Assembly (NCBI RefSeq): GCF_000407165.1
Contig: NZ_KE136479.1
Coordinates: forward strand, 259,464 to 323,463
DNA: 64,000 nucleotides
Source: Enterococcus haemoperoxidus ATCC BAA-382
GTDB taxonomy: Bacteria; Bacillota; Bacilli; Lactobacillales; Enterococcaceae
Direction: 5' to 3'
The translations under genes were made by a program, and so were the position numbers. Below are positions 53,811 through 62,736 of the stretch, piece after piece (position 1 is the stretch's first letter; each line of letters begins with the position of its first letter). Under the pieces are notes generated by a model. That model was not told the origin of the DNA. It saw nothing but the letters and a program-made list of their open reading frames with translations, and did no database searches.

Positions 53811-54290
53811 TTAATTTTTATCTTGACGATAAACCATCAAATAATTCATAAGCATAACACCGTTGCGGTATTTAACCTTTTGTTCCACTAATTCAAATCC
53901 AAGAGATTCAAAAAATGGTTTAGCTGTGATGGAAGAGTATACAGTAAGTTCTTTTGCTCCAGCTTTTAATGCATGATCCATTAAATCTGTAGCCAGCATT
54001 TTTCCTATGCCATAACCGATCCATTTTTTATCTACATACAATAAATCAAGTTCACCAGTATCCGTAATATTGCCAAACCCAATAACTTCCATTCGATTCA
54101 AAGCGACCATACTATAGCTTGACGAAAGTCTAGCATGCCATTTTTCATAATCAGGTTTTAGTTGAACCCATTGATCGATTTGTTGTTGTGTATAGTCTTT
54201 TTTATTGATTGCTTGAACAGTTCCGTTAAATATAGCAAGTATGTTTTCTAAATCAGATTTTTGATATTTTCTCAAACTGAATACAGTCAT
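53811..54290 (-). CDS. GNAT-family N-acetyltransferase
   Basis: 159 residues. FSLRKYQKSDLENILAIFN start, LDLLYVDKKWIGYGIGKMLATDLMDHALK (acetyl-CoA motif A with GYGIGK) and FFESLGFELVEQ. Substrate unknown. AAGGA sets ATG 54290; a longer frame upstream has no ribosome site. Confidence 0.88.
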   Translation of the reverse strand: MTVFSLRKYQKSDLENILAIFNGTVQAINKKDYTQQQIDQWVQLKPDYEKWHARLSSSYSMVALNRMEVIGFGNITDTGELDLLYVDKKWIGYGIGKMLATDLMDHALKAGAKELTVYSSITAKPFFESLGFELVEQKVKYRNGVMLMNYLMVYRQDKN

Positions 54291-54520
54291 TATTCCTTCA
54301 CTCCTATTCATTATGATTAGTTTAATCACATAATAGGAATATGTCAAAGTATAATTGACAGAATATAGTCTTTTTTAGAAAAAATATTCCTCTCTAGTCA
54401 AATCCACTAAATTTGTGAGGGGGGTTCTAGAGGATCAAGCAACTTTTTCATTGAAAGAAATGAATAGTAAGTATGAGCTGAGAGGAAAAGTTGAACTATA
54501 TTCGTTTTCCTAACTTATTC

Positions 54521-55912
54521 TTATTTTCTTCGAGTATCCTGGATAGTCCGATAGTATTTTTCAGTTAAGCTACTATCTTTATTTGTATAGTAGTACAACT
54601 TATCTTTAGTCTTGATTTCTAAAATTGGTTTTTTATCTGTTAAAACAAGTAAATAAGCCGGTTCAGAATTAACCTGAAATTCTCCAGTTAAATAATTTTC
54701 TGTTGCTGTTCCGAAAATACGGAGTTTGTCTTTCGGGAGGTTATCAACCAATTTTACGGATTCAATTTCATTCCAAGCAATCTGTTTATGTTGACTTAAT
54801 GGAGCGGATAATGAGATGCCGTTATGAGTTGTAGTCAATTCAAATGGATTACTCGAAAAATCACTGATCAGCATCGGGATACTTGCTCCAACTAGAGCAA
54901 CCAAAACTAAAATTCCGGTTAGACCTAAAGTTAATTTTCCAACGGGTCTGCCTAAATTGACAGAGATATTCATCCCAACGCGATCTGGTACCATGATTCT
55001 TTTATCATTCGGATTAATATAGATTCCGTATTTCCAGTATTGATCTTCATCACTGTAACGGTATTCCTTCGCTTGTGCAATCAAGTCATCTTGTTTTTTT
55101 CTAGAGGAGAATAAATAATAAAAAGTGAAAATGACAAATACAAGTATAAGGATAGTGTAACCAATTGAAAATGCCATCATTTGTTCATAAGGAACTACTA
55201 GAGAACTAGTTGGCAAAAAAGCCAAAGGACTCAAAACAAATGCTGAAACAGCCATCAAAACAGACCAATGATGACGCATTTGGTCATTGACCTTTTGATT
55301 GATTGTTCCATTGCTTGTGACGGATTTAACTGGAAAACGTGCAATAAAATAATAAAAAAGTAAAAACATTCCCATTATAAGGAGAGAAATAAGGCAAATA
55401 AGCCAAGTGCCATTAGACAATCCAAGGGTTGTAAATGCATAAATACAACCTGAAAGAGTAATCAAAATGCTAGGTAAAAACCACCAAACAGAAATCAATT
55501 TACGATTTTTATTGGCTACTAACGTTGTATCAACTAAAATTGGGCTTGTTGGTAAAATCCAATTATTTTTGACTTTTACTGTCGTCATTTTACGAATATA
55601 GACAACTTGTAAGTAAAAAGAAGCCCCAATCATGCCAATGATCATTACCAGAAAATAGAGCAATGTCAAAGAATCATAAGGAATCAAAACAATCGGCAGA
55701 GCGATAATAGTGAAAACTAACGCCAATTGCAGCAATCTTTTTTTGTACGTTCTACTAACCAATAAAACTTGATCATCTTGCAGTTTATCTTTAGGTAAAG
55801 TCGTTTCTAAAAGAACATTCTTATGCGGATTTGCAGGAATTCTCCCAGCAAATGCCATTAAAAAGTTGACCCCAACAAGTAATAAATAAAGAAAAAAATT
55901 CATTTTCAACAC
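54521..55912 (-). CDS. DUF1648/DUF5808 multi-pass membrane protein
   Basis: 463 residues with about eight membrane helices and a DUF5808 segment (YWKYGIYINPNDKRIMVPDRVGMNISVNLGRPVGKL, about 295-330). The extracytoplasmic C-terminal domain is about 120 residues. Found with small GntR/YtrA-type regulators in Firmicutes; role unknown. Starts five bases after the regulator's end. Confidence 0.85.
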   Translation of the reverse strand: MLKMNFFLYLLLVGVNFLMAFAGRIPANPHKNVLLETTLPKDKLQDDQVLLVSRTYKKRLLQLALVFTIIALPIVLIPYDSLTLLYFLVMIIGMIGASFYLQVVYIRKMTTVKVKNNWILPTSPILVDTTLVANKNRKLISVWWFLPSILITLSGCIYAFTTLGLSNGTWLICLISLLIMGMFLLFYYFIARFPVKSVTSNGTINQKVNDQMRHHWSVLMAVSAFVLSPLAFLPTSSLVVPYEQMMAFSIGYTILILVFVIFTFYYLFSSRKKQDDLIAQAKEYRYSDEDQYWKYGIYINPNDKRIMVPDRVGMNISVNLGRPVGKLTLGLTGILVLVALVGASIPMLISDFSSNPFELTTTHNGISLSAPLSQHKQIAWNEIESVKLVDNLPKDKLRIFGTATENYLTGEFQVNSEPAYLLVLTDKKPILEIKTKDKLYYYTNKDSSLTEKYYRTIQDTRRK

Positions 55913-55917
55913 ACCTT

Positions 55918-56292
55918 TTACTGTTCAAATTTTTGATAAATCTGTTTCACTTTTTCTTGTACCATACTTTCTGAAAGTTTGTGAATAGAAGCTTCAGCTA
56001 ATAAAAGTTCTAACGCTTTTGAAAAACGCTCCTGAAATGGCGGATCAATCGTTTGTTTTTCAGCCACTTTGGTTCCGTTTCTACGATCGGTTAAAATGTA
56101 GCCATCATTTTTTAACAACGTATAAGCCTTTGAAACAGTCATCATATTTACACCAATTTCGTCAGCCATTTGTCGAACAGATGGCAAAATTTCTCCAGGC
56201 CGCAGCTTATTTGTGGCAATACCAAGAATCAATTGGTTACATATTTGCTGATAAATCGGCATTTGGCTTTGAGTATCTATTTCTAATAACAT
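55918..56292 (-). CDS. GntR-family regulator, YtrA/YhcF type
   Basis: 124 residues. Winged helix (PIYQQICNQLILGIATNKLRPGEILPSVRQMADEI, NMMTVSKAYTLLKNDGY) with only a short C-terminal dimer helix. GAGGTG precedes the ATG. The inverted repeat at 56316 is the likely operator; it controls the membrane protein downstream and itself. Confidence 0.92.
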   Translation of the reverse strand: MLLEIDTQSQMPIYQQICNQLILGIATNKLRPGEILPSVRQMADEIGVNMMTVSKAYTLLKNDGYILTDRRNGTKVAEKQTIDPPFQERFSKALELLLAEASIHKLSESMVQEKVKQIYQKFEQ

Positions 56293-56315
56293 ATTTTCAC
56301 CTCTTTTTTAATCCT

Positions 56316-56338
56316 TTGTATTACATATAATAATACAA
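56316..56338. promoter_or_regulatory. Inverted repeat, likely operator of YtrA-type regulator
   Basis: TTGTATTA and TAATACAA are separated by seven bases, 24 bases before the regulator's start. Confidence 0.7.
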
Positions 56339-56438
56339 GTGATGCAAAGAAGCAAATTTATCTTATCAAAAGCTTGAGGGATTGAAGATTCAGGCATATA
56401 ATAAATAAGGAATAGGATGAATGAAAGGATGAATCAAT

Positions 56439-57767
56439 ATGTCAGTAATCGAACCAACAGTAACACAAAAATTTCACGATACCTTTGCGAAAAACAATAA
56501 ACATAATGCCTTACAACGCGGGGTTGTCAAAAATGGTATTACCGCTTCAGCTCAAAATCAAAGTGCCGAAGTAAATAATGTCCCTGTATTTTCAGTTGAC
56601 ATCACAACTGGAAAAGTAGCAAATCAAAAACAAAGTGGACGTTGCTGGATGTTTGCTGCATTGAATACGTTTAGACATAAAATGATCAACAGTTTTAATT
56701 TAAAAGATTTCGAACTTTCTCAAAACTATACATTTTTCTGGGATAAATATGAAAAATCAAATTACTTCTATGAAAATATTATTGCAACAGCGGATCAAGA
56801 ATTAGACAGTAGAAAAGTAGCTTTCTTATTAGCAACACCTCAACAAGATGGTGGACAATGGGATATGATCGTTTCTCTTTTCCAAAAATATGGCGTCGTG
56901 CCGAAAACAGCGATGCCTGAAAGTAGCAATAGCTCAAATTCTCGTGACCTAAACAATTATTTAAACAAAAAATTAAGAAAAGATGCAACAGTTTTACGTG
57001 AGTTGATCGCGAGCGGAAAAACAGCTGCAGACGTTCAAACAGCCAAAGAAGCAATGTTAGAAGAAATCTATAACTTTTTAGCAATTTCATTAGGAACACC
57101 TCCAGAAACATTTGACTTTGAATATCGTGATGAAGAAAAAAATTATCATCTAGATCAAAATCTAACACCACACTCTTTTTATGAAAAATATGTGGGTGTG
57201 AATCTTGATGATTATGTGAGTATAATCAATGCGCCAACAGCTGACAAACCATACAATCAAACGTATACTGTAGAAATGCTTGGAAATGTTGTAGGCGGCA
57301 AAGAAGTCAAATATATCAACGTGGATATGACTACATTCAAAAAATTAGCAATTGCTCAATTAGAACAAGGAGAATCTGTTTGGTTTGGTTGCGATGTAGG
57401 TCAATCTTCAACAAGAGATAGTGGGATTATGTCTCTAGATGCGTACGACATGAATGATTTATTCGATATCGATTTCACTATGACTAAAGCACAACGTTTG
57501 GATTTTGGTGAAAGCCTAATGACTCACGCGATGGTTTTAACTGGTGTTGATATGATCGATGGTGCGTCAACTAAATGGAAAGTAGAAAATAGTTGGGGCG
57601 AAAAAGTTGGCGATAAAGGATTCTTTGTGATGAGTGATGCGTGGATGGATGAATATACGTATCAAATCGTTGTTCGTAAAGAACTTTTGTCACCAGAATT
57701 ACAAGAAATATGGAAACAAGAGCCAACTGTTCTAGCACCTTGGGATCCAATGGGCGCTTTAGCGTAG
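56439..57767 (+). CDS. pepC: Aminopeptidase C (bleomycin hydrolase family)
   Basis: 442-residue C1B cysteine peptidase. Catalytic Cys69 in KQSGRCWMFAALN, His363 in MTHAMVLTGVD and Asn384 in VENSWG. It trims peptides in the cytoplasm as a hexamer. The C-terminus WDPMGALA is the usual self-occluding tail. Full family length. GAAAGGATG lies upstream. Confidence 0.96.
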   Translation: MSVIEPTVTQKFHDTFAKNNKHNALQRGVVKNGITASAQNQSAEVNNVPVFSVDITTGKVANQKQSGRCWMFAALNTFRHKMINSFNLKDFELSQNYTFFWDKYEKSNYFYENIIATADQELDSRKVAFLLATPQQDGGQWDMIVSLFQKYGVVPKTAMPESSNSSNSRDLNNYLNKKLRKDATVLRELIASGKTAADVQTAKEAMLEEIYNFLAISLGTPPETFDFEYRDEEKNYHLDQNLTPHSFYEKYVGVNLDDYVSIINAPTADKPYNQTYTVEMLGNVVGGKEVKYINVDMTTFKKLAIAQLEQGESVWFGCDVGQSSTRDSGIMSLDAYDMNDLFDIDFTMTKAQRLDFGESLMTHAMVLTGVDMIDGASTKWKVENSWGEKVGDKGFFVMSDAWMDEYTYQIVVRKELLSPELQEIWKQEPTVLAPWDPMGALA

Positions 57768-57820
57768 TAATGGTTTTTGTTTCGTGAAGAAGAGTCCAAA
57801 AATTGAAAAAATAAATGCGA

Positions 57821-57878
57821 GAGCGCGAAATAAAACGAAAGATCAGTTTTGTTTCGCGCTCTAAATCCGAATAAATCG
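57821..57878 (+). repeat. GAGCGCGAAATAAAAC intergenic repeat
   Basis: GAGCGCGAAA and TTTCGCGCTC arms with ACGAAAGATCAGT inside, then TAAATCCGAATAAATCG. Third copy of the family at 8325 and 52852. Confidence 0.75.
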
Positions 57879-57985
57879 TTTATTTAACGAAACAAAGGAA
57901 TAGAATAAAACGCATAATAAATGAACTTTAAAAAGGAGTAAAACCAATTTATTTTAACTATATGTAAAATAATTGAGTTAGGTTA

Positions 57986-58034
57986 TTGACTTTTTTTGAA
58001 TATCAAGGATAATCATAGTTAGAAAGCGCTTTCT
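57986..58034 (+). promoter_or_regulatory. MFS gene promoter with cre site at +1
   Basis: TTGACT, 16 bases, GATAAT (58008-58013). AGAAAGCGCTTTCT at 58021-58034 is a perfect palindrome matching the cre core, placed at the start point for CcpA repression. Confidence 0.75.
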
Positions 58035-58054
58035 TTTTTGTTAGGAGTGAGACA

Positions 58055-59254
58055 GTGGAAAATAAGAAAACAAGAAATATTAGTTGGATGCTAGCAGCTA
58101 TCTTTTTGGGATACACGTGTATTTATGTAGATAAAACGACAATTGGTATGTCACTAGTAACGATTGCAAATGATTTAGGCTTTGATCCGCAGCAAAAAGG
58201 ATTAGTATTGAGTGCTTTTTTTCTAGGATATACGATCTTCCAAATACCGTTTGGCTATTTATCTAATAAGATTGGAACGAGAAAAATGATGATCACCTCC
58301 GTTTTTTTAGTAGGAATTTTCCTCTTTTTATTTGGATTCGGCTTTTCTTTATTATATTTGATTTTGATCCGTTTTATGACTGGAGCTGTGGCACATTCTG
58401 GTTACCCATCTTCAGTAAGTACGTTTATTTCACAAGAACTGCCTATGGAAAAGCGAGGTCCGGCACAATCCACAATGATTGCATCATCAGGTTTTGCAGC
58501 AATCGTAGGTCCATTATTGATTGCCCCGTTATTACTGCAAGTTGGTTGGCATAAGACATATTATTTTTTAGGAGTGGCTGTTTTATTGATTGCCGTTGTA
58601 ATGTCTTTTGTAATTCCTAAAGATTTTGGGGGAGTAAAAGACCAGTTAAAAAATAAGAATGTTATTTCATTTCGAGAAGTGTTGAAGGACCGAAATGTGT
58701 TGATTTTGATTTTTGCAGCATTTTTTATCAATGCTGCGCTATATGGACTCAATGGCTGGATGGCGACATATCTTGTTGAAGCACACGGGTTGGCATTAAC
58801 CCAAACAGCCTATGTAGCAGCTATTATTGGTTTTTTCACAATGGCTGCAGCTATGTTGGGCGGTCTTATAGTGAATAAATATTTTATTGGAAAAGAGAAA
58901 AATGTGATTTTTGTAGCAACGATCGGTGGGGGGCTTTTTTCTGTTCTAGTTTCAATTGTCGGAACATTTTTGATGAGTATGATTGCGTTAACATTCTCTG
59001 TGGTTTTTGCTAGTTTAGCATTTGCTACGCTAATGAGTATCCCGGTGAAACTATTTCCATCGGATGAAGTATCTGCAAAATATGCAACGATCAATGCAAT
59101 TGGTGTATCAGGTGGTTTCGTTGCACCTACGATTATAGGGGCTCTAATCAAACTTTCAAATGGTACTTTCTTCAGTTCCTTTTTATTTATAGGAATTTCA
59201 TTCGTTGTTGCAGGAGGAATTACCTTACTGGTTCAAAAAAATAACGAATCTTAG
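58055..59254 (+). CDS. MFS transporter, ACS/OPA-like
   Basis: 399 residues with twelve membrane helices. FLGYTCIYVDKTTIGMSL, FFLGYTIFQIPFGYLSNKIGTRKMM (loop 2-3 motif) and FMTGAVAHSGYPSSVSTFISQELPMEKRGPAQS are typical of organic-anion or sugar-acid symporters. Start is GTG at 58055 with AGGAGTGAG upstream. The cre site suggests import of an alternative carbon source. Confidence 0.9.
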   Translation: MENKKTRNISWMLAAIFLGYTCIYVDKTTIGMSLVTIANDLGFDPQQKGLVLSAFFLGYTIFQIPFGYLSNKIGTRKMMITSVFLVGIFLFLFGFGFSLLYLILIRFMTGAVAHSGYPSSVSTFISQELPMEKRGPAQSTMIASSGFAAIVGPLLIAPLLLQVGWHKTYYFLGVAVLLIAVVMSFVIPKDFGGVKDQLKNKNVISFREVLKDRNVLILIFAAFFINAALYGLNGWMATYLVEAHGLALTQTAYVAAIIGFFTMAAAMLGGLIVNKYFIGKEKNVIFVATIGGGLFSVLVSIVGTFLMSMIALTFSVVFASLAFATLMSIPVKLFPSDEVSAKYATINAIGVSGGFVAPTIIGALIKLSNGTFFSSFLFIGISFVVAGGITLLVQKNNES

Positions 59255-59391
59255 TTCAGGATTTTGAAAAAATGGAAAGGTTATGAGAAAATGTTTACAG
59301 GAATCACAAGTAAGTTTAAAGTAGGAAATCACTATTAGAATTGAATCCAAGAACTCATTTATTGATAAACTATGATATTCTTGTAGGCGTT

Positions 59392-59538
59392 TTAACTCAT
59401 TGCCCTAAGTTGATTGGCACTTAACCATTCTTCAAAATCAGGTAGAAGTTAGTGAGGTGATAGCGCCCGATATTCAGATGTAAAATCGCCATTCTTTAAC
59501 AAGCGCGTGATCTAAACATTCTCCTTAAATTCTGGCAT
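59392..59538 (-). pseudogene. Decayed gene fragment with two internal stops
   Basis: One 48-codon frame from ATG 59538 has stops at codons 9 and 30; the third part reads LLPDFEEWLSANQLRAMS. The parts look protein-like but are too short to name. The rest of the 385 bases before the riboswitch shows nothing more. Confidence 0.3.
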
Positions 59539-59639
59539 AATTAAGCACCACAATAGTTTGAATAAAGAAAGAACGGTAATAGTTTTCAATGCCTAAAAAA
59601 AGATAGAAGTTAGGTATAATCTAAATTAGATGGAAGAGA

Positions 59640-59815
59640 ATTACGGGAGAGACTAGTCATAGCACCGAAGGAATAAATGATCAGTGGCGCAAACTATTGA
59701 TTGTGAAGATCTCAGGTAAAAAGGACCGTAATTGGACATCACTCTGGAAAGCGGAAGCACCGAAGGAGCAACTCTTCAATATGAAGACGAATCTCTCAGG
59801 TTTTTTACAGAGGAG
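59640..59815 (+). ncRNA. Tandem glycine riboswitch
   Basis: Two aptamers in a row. Aptamer 1 has GGGAGAGAC, AGCACCGAAGG and CTCAGGTAAAAAGGACCG; aptamer 2 has CTCTGGAAAGCGG, AGCACCGAAGGAGCAACTC and CTCTCAGGTTTTTTACAGAG. Repeated CACCGAAGG and CTCAGGT blocks are diagnostic. P1 of aptamer 2 (CTCTG 59742-59746 with CAGAG 59808-59812) uses bases of the terminator's left arm, so glycine binding should prevent termination and switch gcv on. Confidence 0.95.
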
Positions 59816-59853
59816 CAGGCATTTTTTAAAGATGCCTGCTCCTCTGTTTTTAT
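59809..59853 (+). terminator. Riboswitch expression-platform terminator
   Basis: A perfect 14-bp stem, AGAGGAGCAGGCAT with its complement at 59832-59845, then GTTTTTAT. The left arm overlaps aptamer 2 P1. Confidence 0.95.
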
Positions 59854-59922
59854 ATCGTTATTTTAGTTTGGAGGTGTCTTAGTAAAGAACGAAAAATAAA
59901 AAGAAGCAAAGGAGTAGAAAAG

Positions 59923-61008
59923 ATGGATTTAAAAACACCTTTATACGATGCACATCTTAAAGCAGGCGGGAAAATGGTTTCATTTGCTGGCTACATGCTA
60001 CCTGTCCAATATAAAGATGGCGGTGTGATCAAAGAACATTTAGCCGTTCGAAATCAAGTAGGACTATTCGATGTTTCCCATATGGGGGAAGTTGTTTATG
60101 AAGGAAAAGATGCGTTAGCAAATTTGCAGTATGTATTAACAAATGATTTTAGTAATTTGGAAATTGGTCGTGTTAGATACACTTTGATGTGTAACAAAAA
60201 CGGCGGTGTAATTGATGATTTACTCGTATATAAATGTAGCGCTGAAAAATATTTATTAGTGGTCAATGCAGCAAATAGAGAAAAAGATGTAACTTGGATG
60301 AAACAGCACTTATTCGGTGAAGTTGAGTTTTCAGATCAATCAGATCGGTTTGTTCAGATTGCATTACAAGGACCAAATGCCAAAGAAATTATTGGACAAC
60401 TAACCAAAGAGGAAGAGATTCCTAAAAAGTATTATAGCTTTGTTGAAGACGCTAATGTTGGGAGTGTGTCCTGTATTTTGTCGCGAACAGGCTATACAGG
60501 TGAATTTGGATATGAATTATACTGTCGACCAGAAGATGGACTTAAATTATGGGACTTGTTATTAAAATCAGGTCAAAAATATGGCATTATTCCATGCGGA
60601 TTGGGCGCTCGTGATACGTTACGATTAGAAGCTGGAATGCCGCTTTATGGTCACGAAATGACGGAAGAAATCACGCCACTTGAAACGGATCTGAGCTTTG
60701 CTGTCAAAATGAATAAAAAAGAATTCATCGGTAAACAAGCAATCCTTGATAAAGGAGAGCCCAAAATCACTAGAATCGGTCTACAGCTAACAGAAAGAGG
60801 AATCGCACGTGAAGGGGCGAATATTTATTTCAATGGTAAAAAAATTGGACAAATAACCTCTGGTACAATGTGTCCGTTTATTAATAAAGCTTGTGCGATG
60901 GCTTTAGTTGAAAAAGGCATCGTAGAAATAGGTTCACCTATTGATGTAGAGGTAAGGGGCAAGAAAATTACAGCTGAAGTTGTCGCAATACCGTTTGTAA
61001 AAAAATAA
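59923..61008 (+). CDS. gcvT: Glycine cleavage system T protein (aminomethyltransferase)
   Basis: 361 residues. TPLYDAHLKAGGKMVSFAGYMLPVQY start, VGLFDVSHMGE, GRVRYTLMCNKNGGVIDDLLVY and CGLGARDTLRLEAGMPLYGHEM. It passes the methylene of glycine to tetrahydrofolate. AAAGGAG precedes the ATG. First gene of the riboswitch-controlled operon. Confidence 0.96.
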   Translation: MDLKTPLYDAHLKAGGKMVSFAGYMLPVQYKDGGVIKEHLAVRNQVGLFDVSHMGEVVYEGKDALANLQYVLTNDFSNLEIGRVRYTLMCNKNGGVIDDLLVYKCSAEKYLLVVNAANREKDVTWMKQHLFGEVEFSDQSDRFVQIALQGPNAKEIIGQLTKEEEIPKKYYSFVEDANVGSVSCILSRTGYTGEFGYELYCRPEDGLKLWDLLLKSGQKYGIIPCGLGARDTLRLEAGMPLYGHEMTEEITPLETDLSFAVKMNKKEFIGKQAILDKGEPKITRIGLQLTERGIAREGANIYFNGKKIGQITSGTMCPFINKACAMALVEKGIVEIGSPIDVEVRGKKITAEVVAIPFVKK

Positions 61009-61032
61009 TTGGAAGAAAAGGAGTCGTTTAAT

Positions 61033-61416
61033 ATGGCAAATACAGCAGAAATGAAGTTTTCAAAATCACATGAGTGGGTACTGTTTGATGGAGATAAAGT
61101 AAGGATCGGCCTTTCCGATTATGCACAAGATCAGTTAGGGGATATTGTTTTTATTGATTTACCAGATGAAGGCGACGAGGTAATCAAAGGTGAGTCATTT
61201 GCTGATATTGAGTCTGTTAAAGCTGTATCAGAAGCATATTCTCCAATCACAGCGACGGTTTCAGCAATCAATGAAGAGTTGATGGATAGTCCAGAACTGA
61301 TTAATTCAGCACCTTTAGAGTCATGGTTGATCGAGGTGGAAGGAGTCGAAGAAATCGAAGACTTACTGAGCGCTGATGAATACAAGAAATTCTGCGAAGA
61401 ATCTGAGGAGGCATAA
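61033..61416 (+). CDS. gcvH: Glycine cleavage system H protein
   Basis: 127 residues with the lipoyl Lys63 in ESVKAVSEAYSP and the H-protein start KFSKSHEWVLFDGDKVRIGLSDYAQ. It shuttles the aminomethyl group between P and T. ATG 61033 follows AAAAGGAG; a TTG just after gcvT has no ribosome site. Confidence 0.96.
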   Translation: MANTAEMKFSKSHEWVLFDGDKVRIGLSDYAQDQLGDIVFIDLPDEGDEVIKGESFADIESVKAVSEAYSPITATVSAINEELMDSPELINSAPLESWLIEVEGVEEIEDLLSADEYKKFCEESEEA

Positions 61417-61419
61417 GGA

Positions 61420-62736
61420 ATGGGTAACTATCTTGGATCAACAGAACAACAACAACAAGAAATGCTAAAGACGATCGGCTTAAAAGAGATGAGCGATCTT
61501 TATCAAGTTCTTCCAAAGGAAATGATCGTAGAAAAACTAGATATTCCAGCAGGGAAGTCAGAGTTTGAAGTGCGACGTATTTTGGAAAACATGGGGAAGA
61601 AGAATAAAGTTTTCTCAAGTATTTTTCGTGGTGCAGGTGCGTATAATCACTATATCCCGGCTATTGTAAAACAAATCTCAGCGAAAGAAGAATTCATGAC
61701 ATCATACACACCTTATCAACCTGAAATCAGTCAAGGCTTATTGCAGTCGATTTTTGAATATCAAACGATGATTTGTGAAATCACTGGAATGGATGCTACG
61801 AACGCTTCTGTTTATGATGGTGCAACAGCGGCAGCAGAAGCAATCAATATGTGTTTAGAGAAAAAACGGTTGAAAGTGCTGATTTCAGAAACGACTAATC
61901 CCATGACGATCCAAACTGCATTGACCTATTTTAGTTCTAGAGATATTGAATTTATCATGATTCCAGAAAAAGACGGGCTGACCGATTTAGCTGTTTTACA
62001 AGAAAAATTAGATGATACAAGTGCTTGTTTCATCGTTCAACAGCCAAATTATTATGGCGGGATCGAGCCTGTGGAAGCGATAGCTGAAATGGTTCACACA
62101 GCAAAAGCTAAGTTCATTATGAGCGTGAACCCAGTTGCTAGTACAATTTTGAAAACAGCTGGCGAAGTTAATGCTGATATTGCAGTAGGAGATTCACAAC
62201 CATTTGGGTTGCCGTTAGCTTTTGGTGGACCCTATATTGGTTTTATTGCTACCAAAGAAAAATTGATTCGAAAATTACCAGGTCGTATCGCTGGAGAAAC
62301 GGTAGATGAAGCTGGTAACCGTGCGTTCGTTTTAACGTTGCAAGCACGTGAACAGCATATCCGCAGAGAGAAAGCAGCTTCTAATATCTGCTCAAATCAA
62401 GCACTTTGCGCGTTAACGAATGCTGTTTACATGAGTACGATGGGTGCACGCGGGATTCAAGAAGTAGCAGAGCAATGTTATAGTAAAGCACACTATTTTG
62501 CTGATCAATTAAGTCAAATCAATGGCGTAAAACGAAATAATGAGAACCCTTTTTTCCATGAATTCGTTACAACATTTCCAGTAGCAACTGAATCTATACT
62601 AGCTAAATTAGAAGAACATGATATTTTAGGTGGTTATCCTACAGAGCAAGGGTTATTATGGTGTGTTACAGAAATGAATACTAAAGAACAAATAGATGAA
62701 GCCGTTGAATTGGTGAAGGAGGTATGTGTTCAATGA
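61420..62736 (+). CDS. gcvPA: Glycine dehydrogenase (decarboxylating) subunit 1
   Basis: 438 residues. GNYLGSTEQQQQEML start, RGAGAYNHYIPAIVKQI, YTPYQPEISQGLLQ and NICSNQALCAL are GcvPA blocks. The N-terminal half of the split P protein, lacking the PLP lysine. Three bases after gcvH; overlaps gcvPB by four. Confidence 0.96.
   Translation: MGNYLGSTEQQQQEMLKTIGLKEMSDLYQVLPKEMIVEKLDIPAGKSEFEVRRILENMGKKNKVFSSIFRGAGAYNHYIPAIVKQISAKEEFMTSYTPYQPEISQGLLQSIFEYQTMICEITGMDATNASVYDGATAAAEAINMCLEKKRLKVLISETTNPMTIQTALTYFSSRDIEFIMIPEKDGLTDLAVLQEKLDDTSACFIVQQPNYYGGIEPVEAIAEMVHTAKAKFIMSVNPVASTILKTAGEVNADIAVGDSQPFGLPLAFGGPYIGFIATKEKLIRKLPGRIAGETVDEAGNRAFVLTLQAREQHIRREKAASNICSNQALCALTNAVYMSTMGARGIQEVAEQCYSKAHYFADQLSQINGVKRNNENPFFHEFVTTFPVATESILAKLEEHDILGGYPTEQGLLWCVTEMNTKEQIDEAVELVKEVCVQ

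Noticed and set aside
59697..59882. 61-codon frame on the plus strand
   Set aside because: It lies wholly inside the glycine riboswitch and terminator and has no ribosome site.
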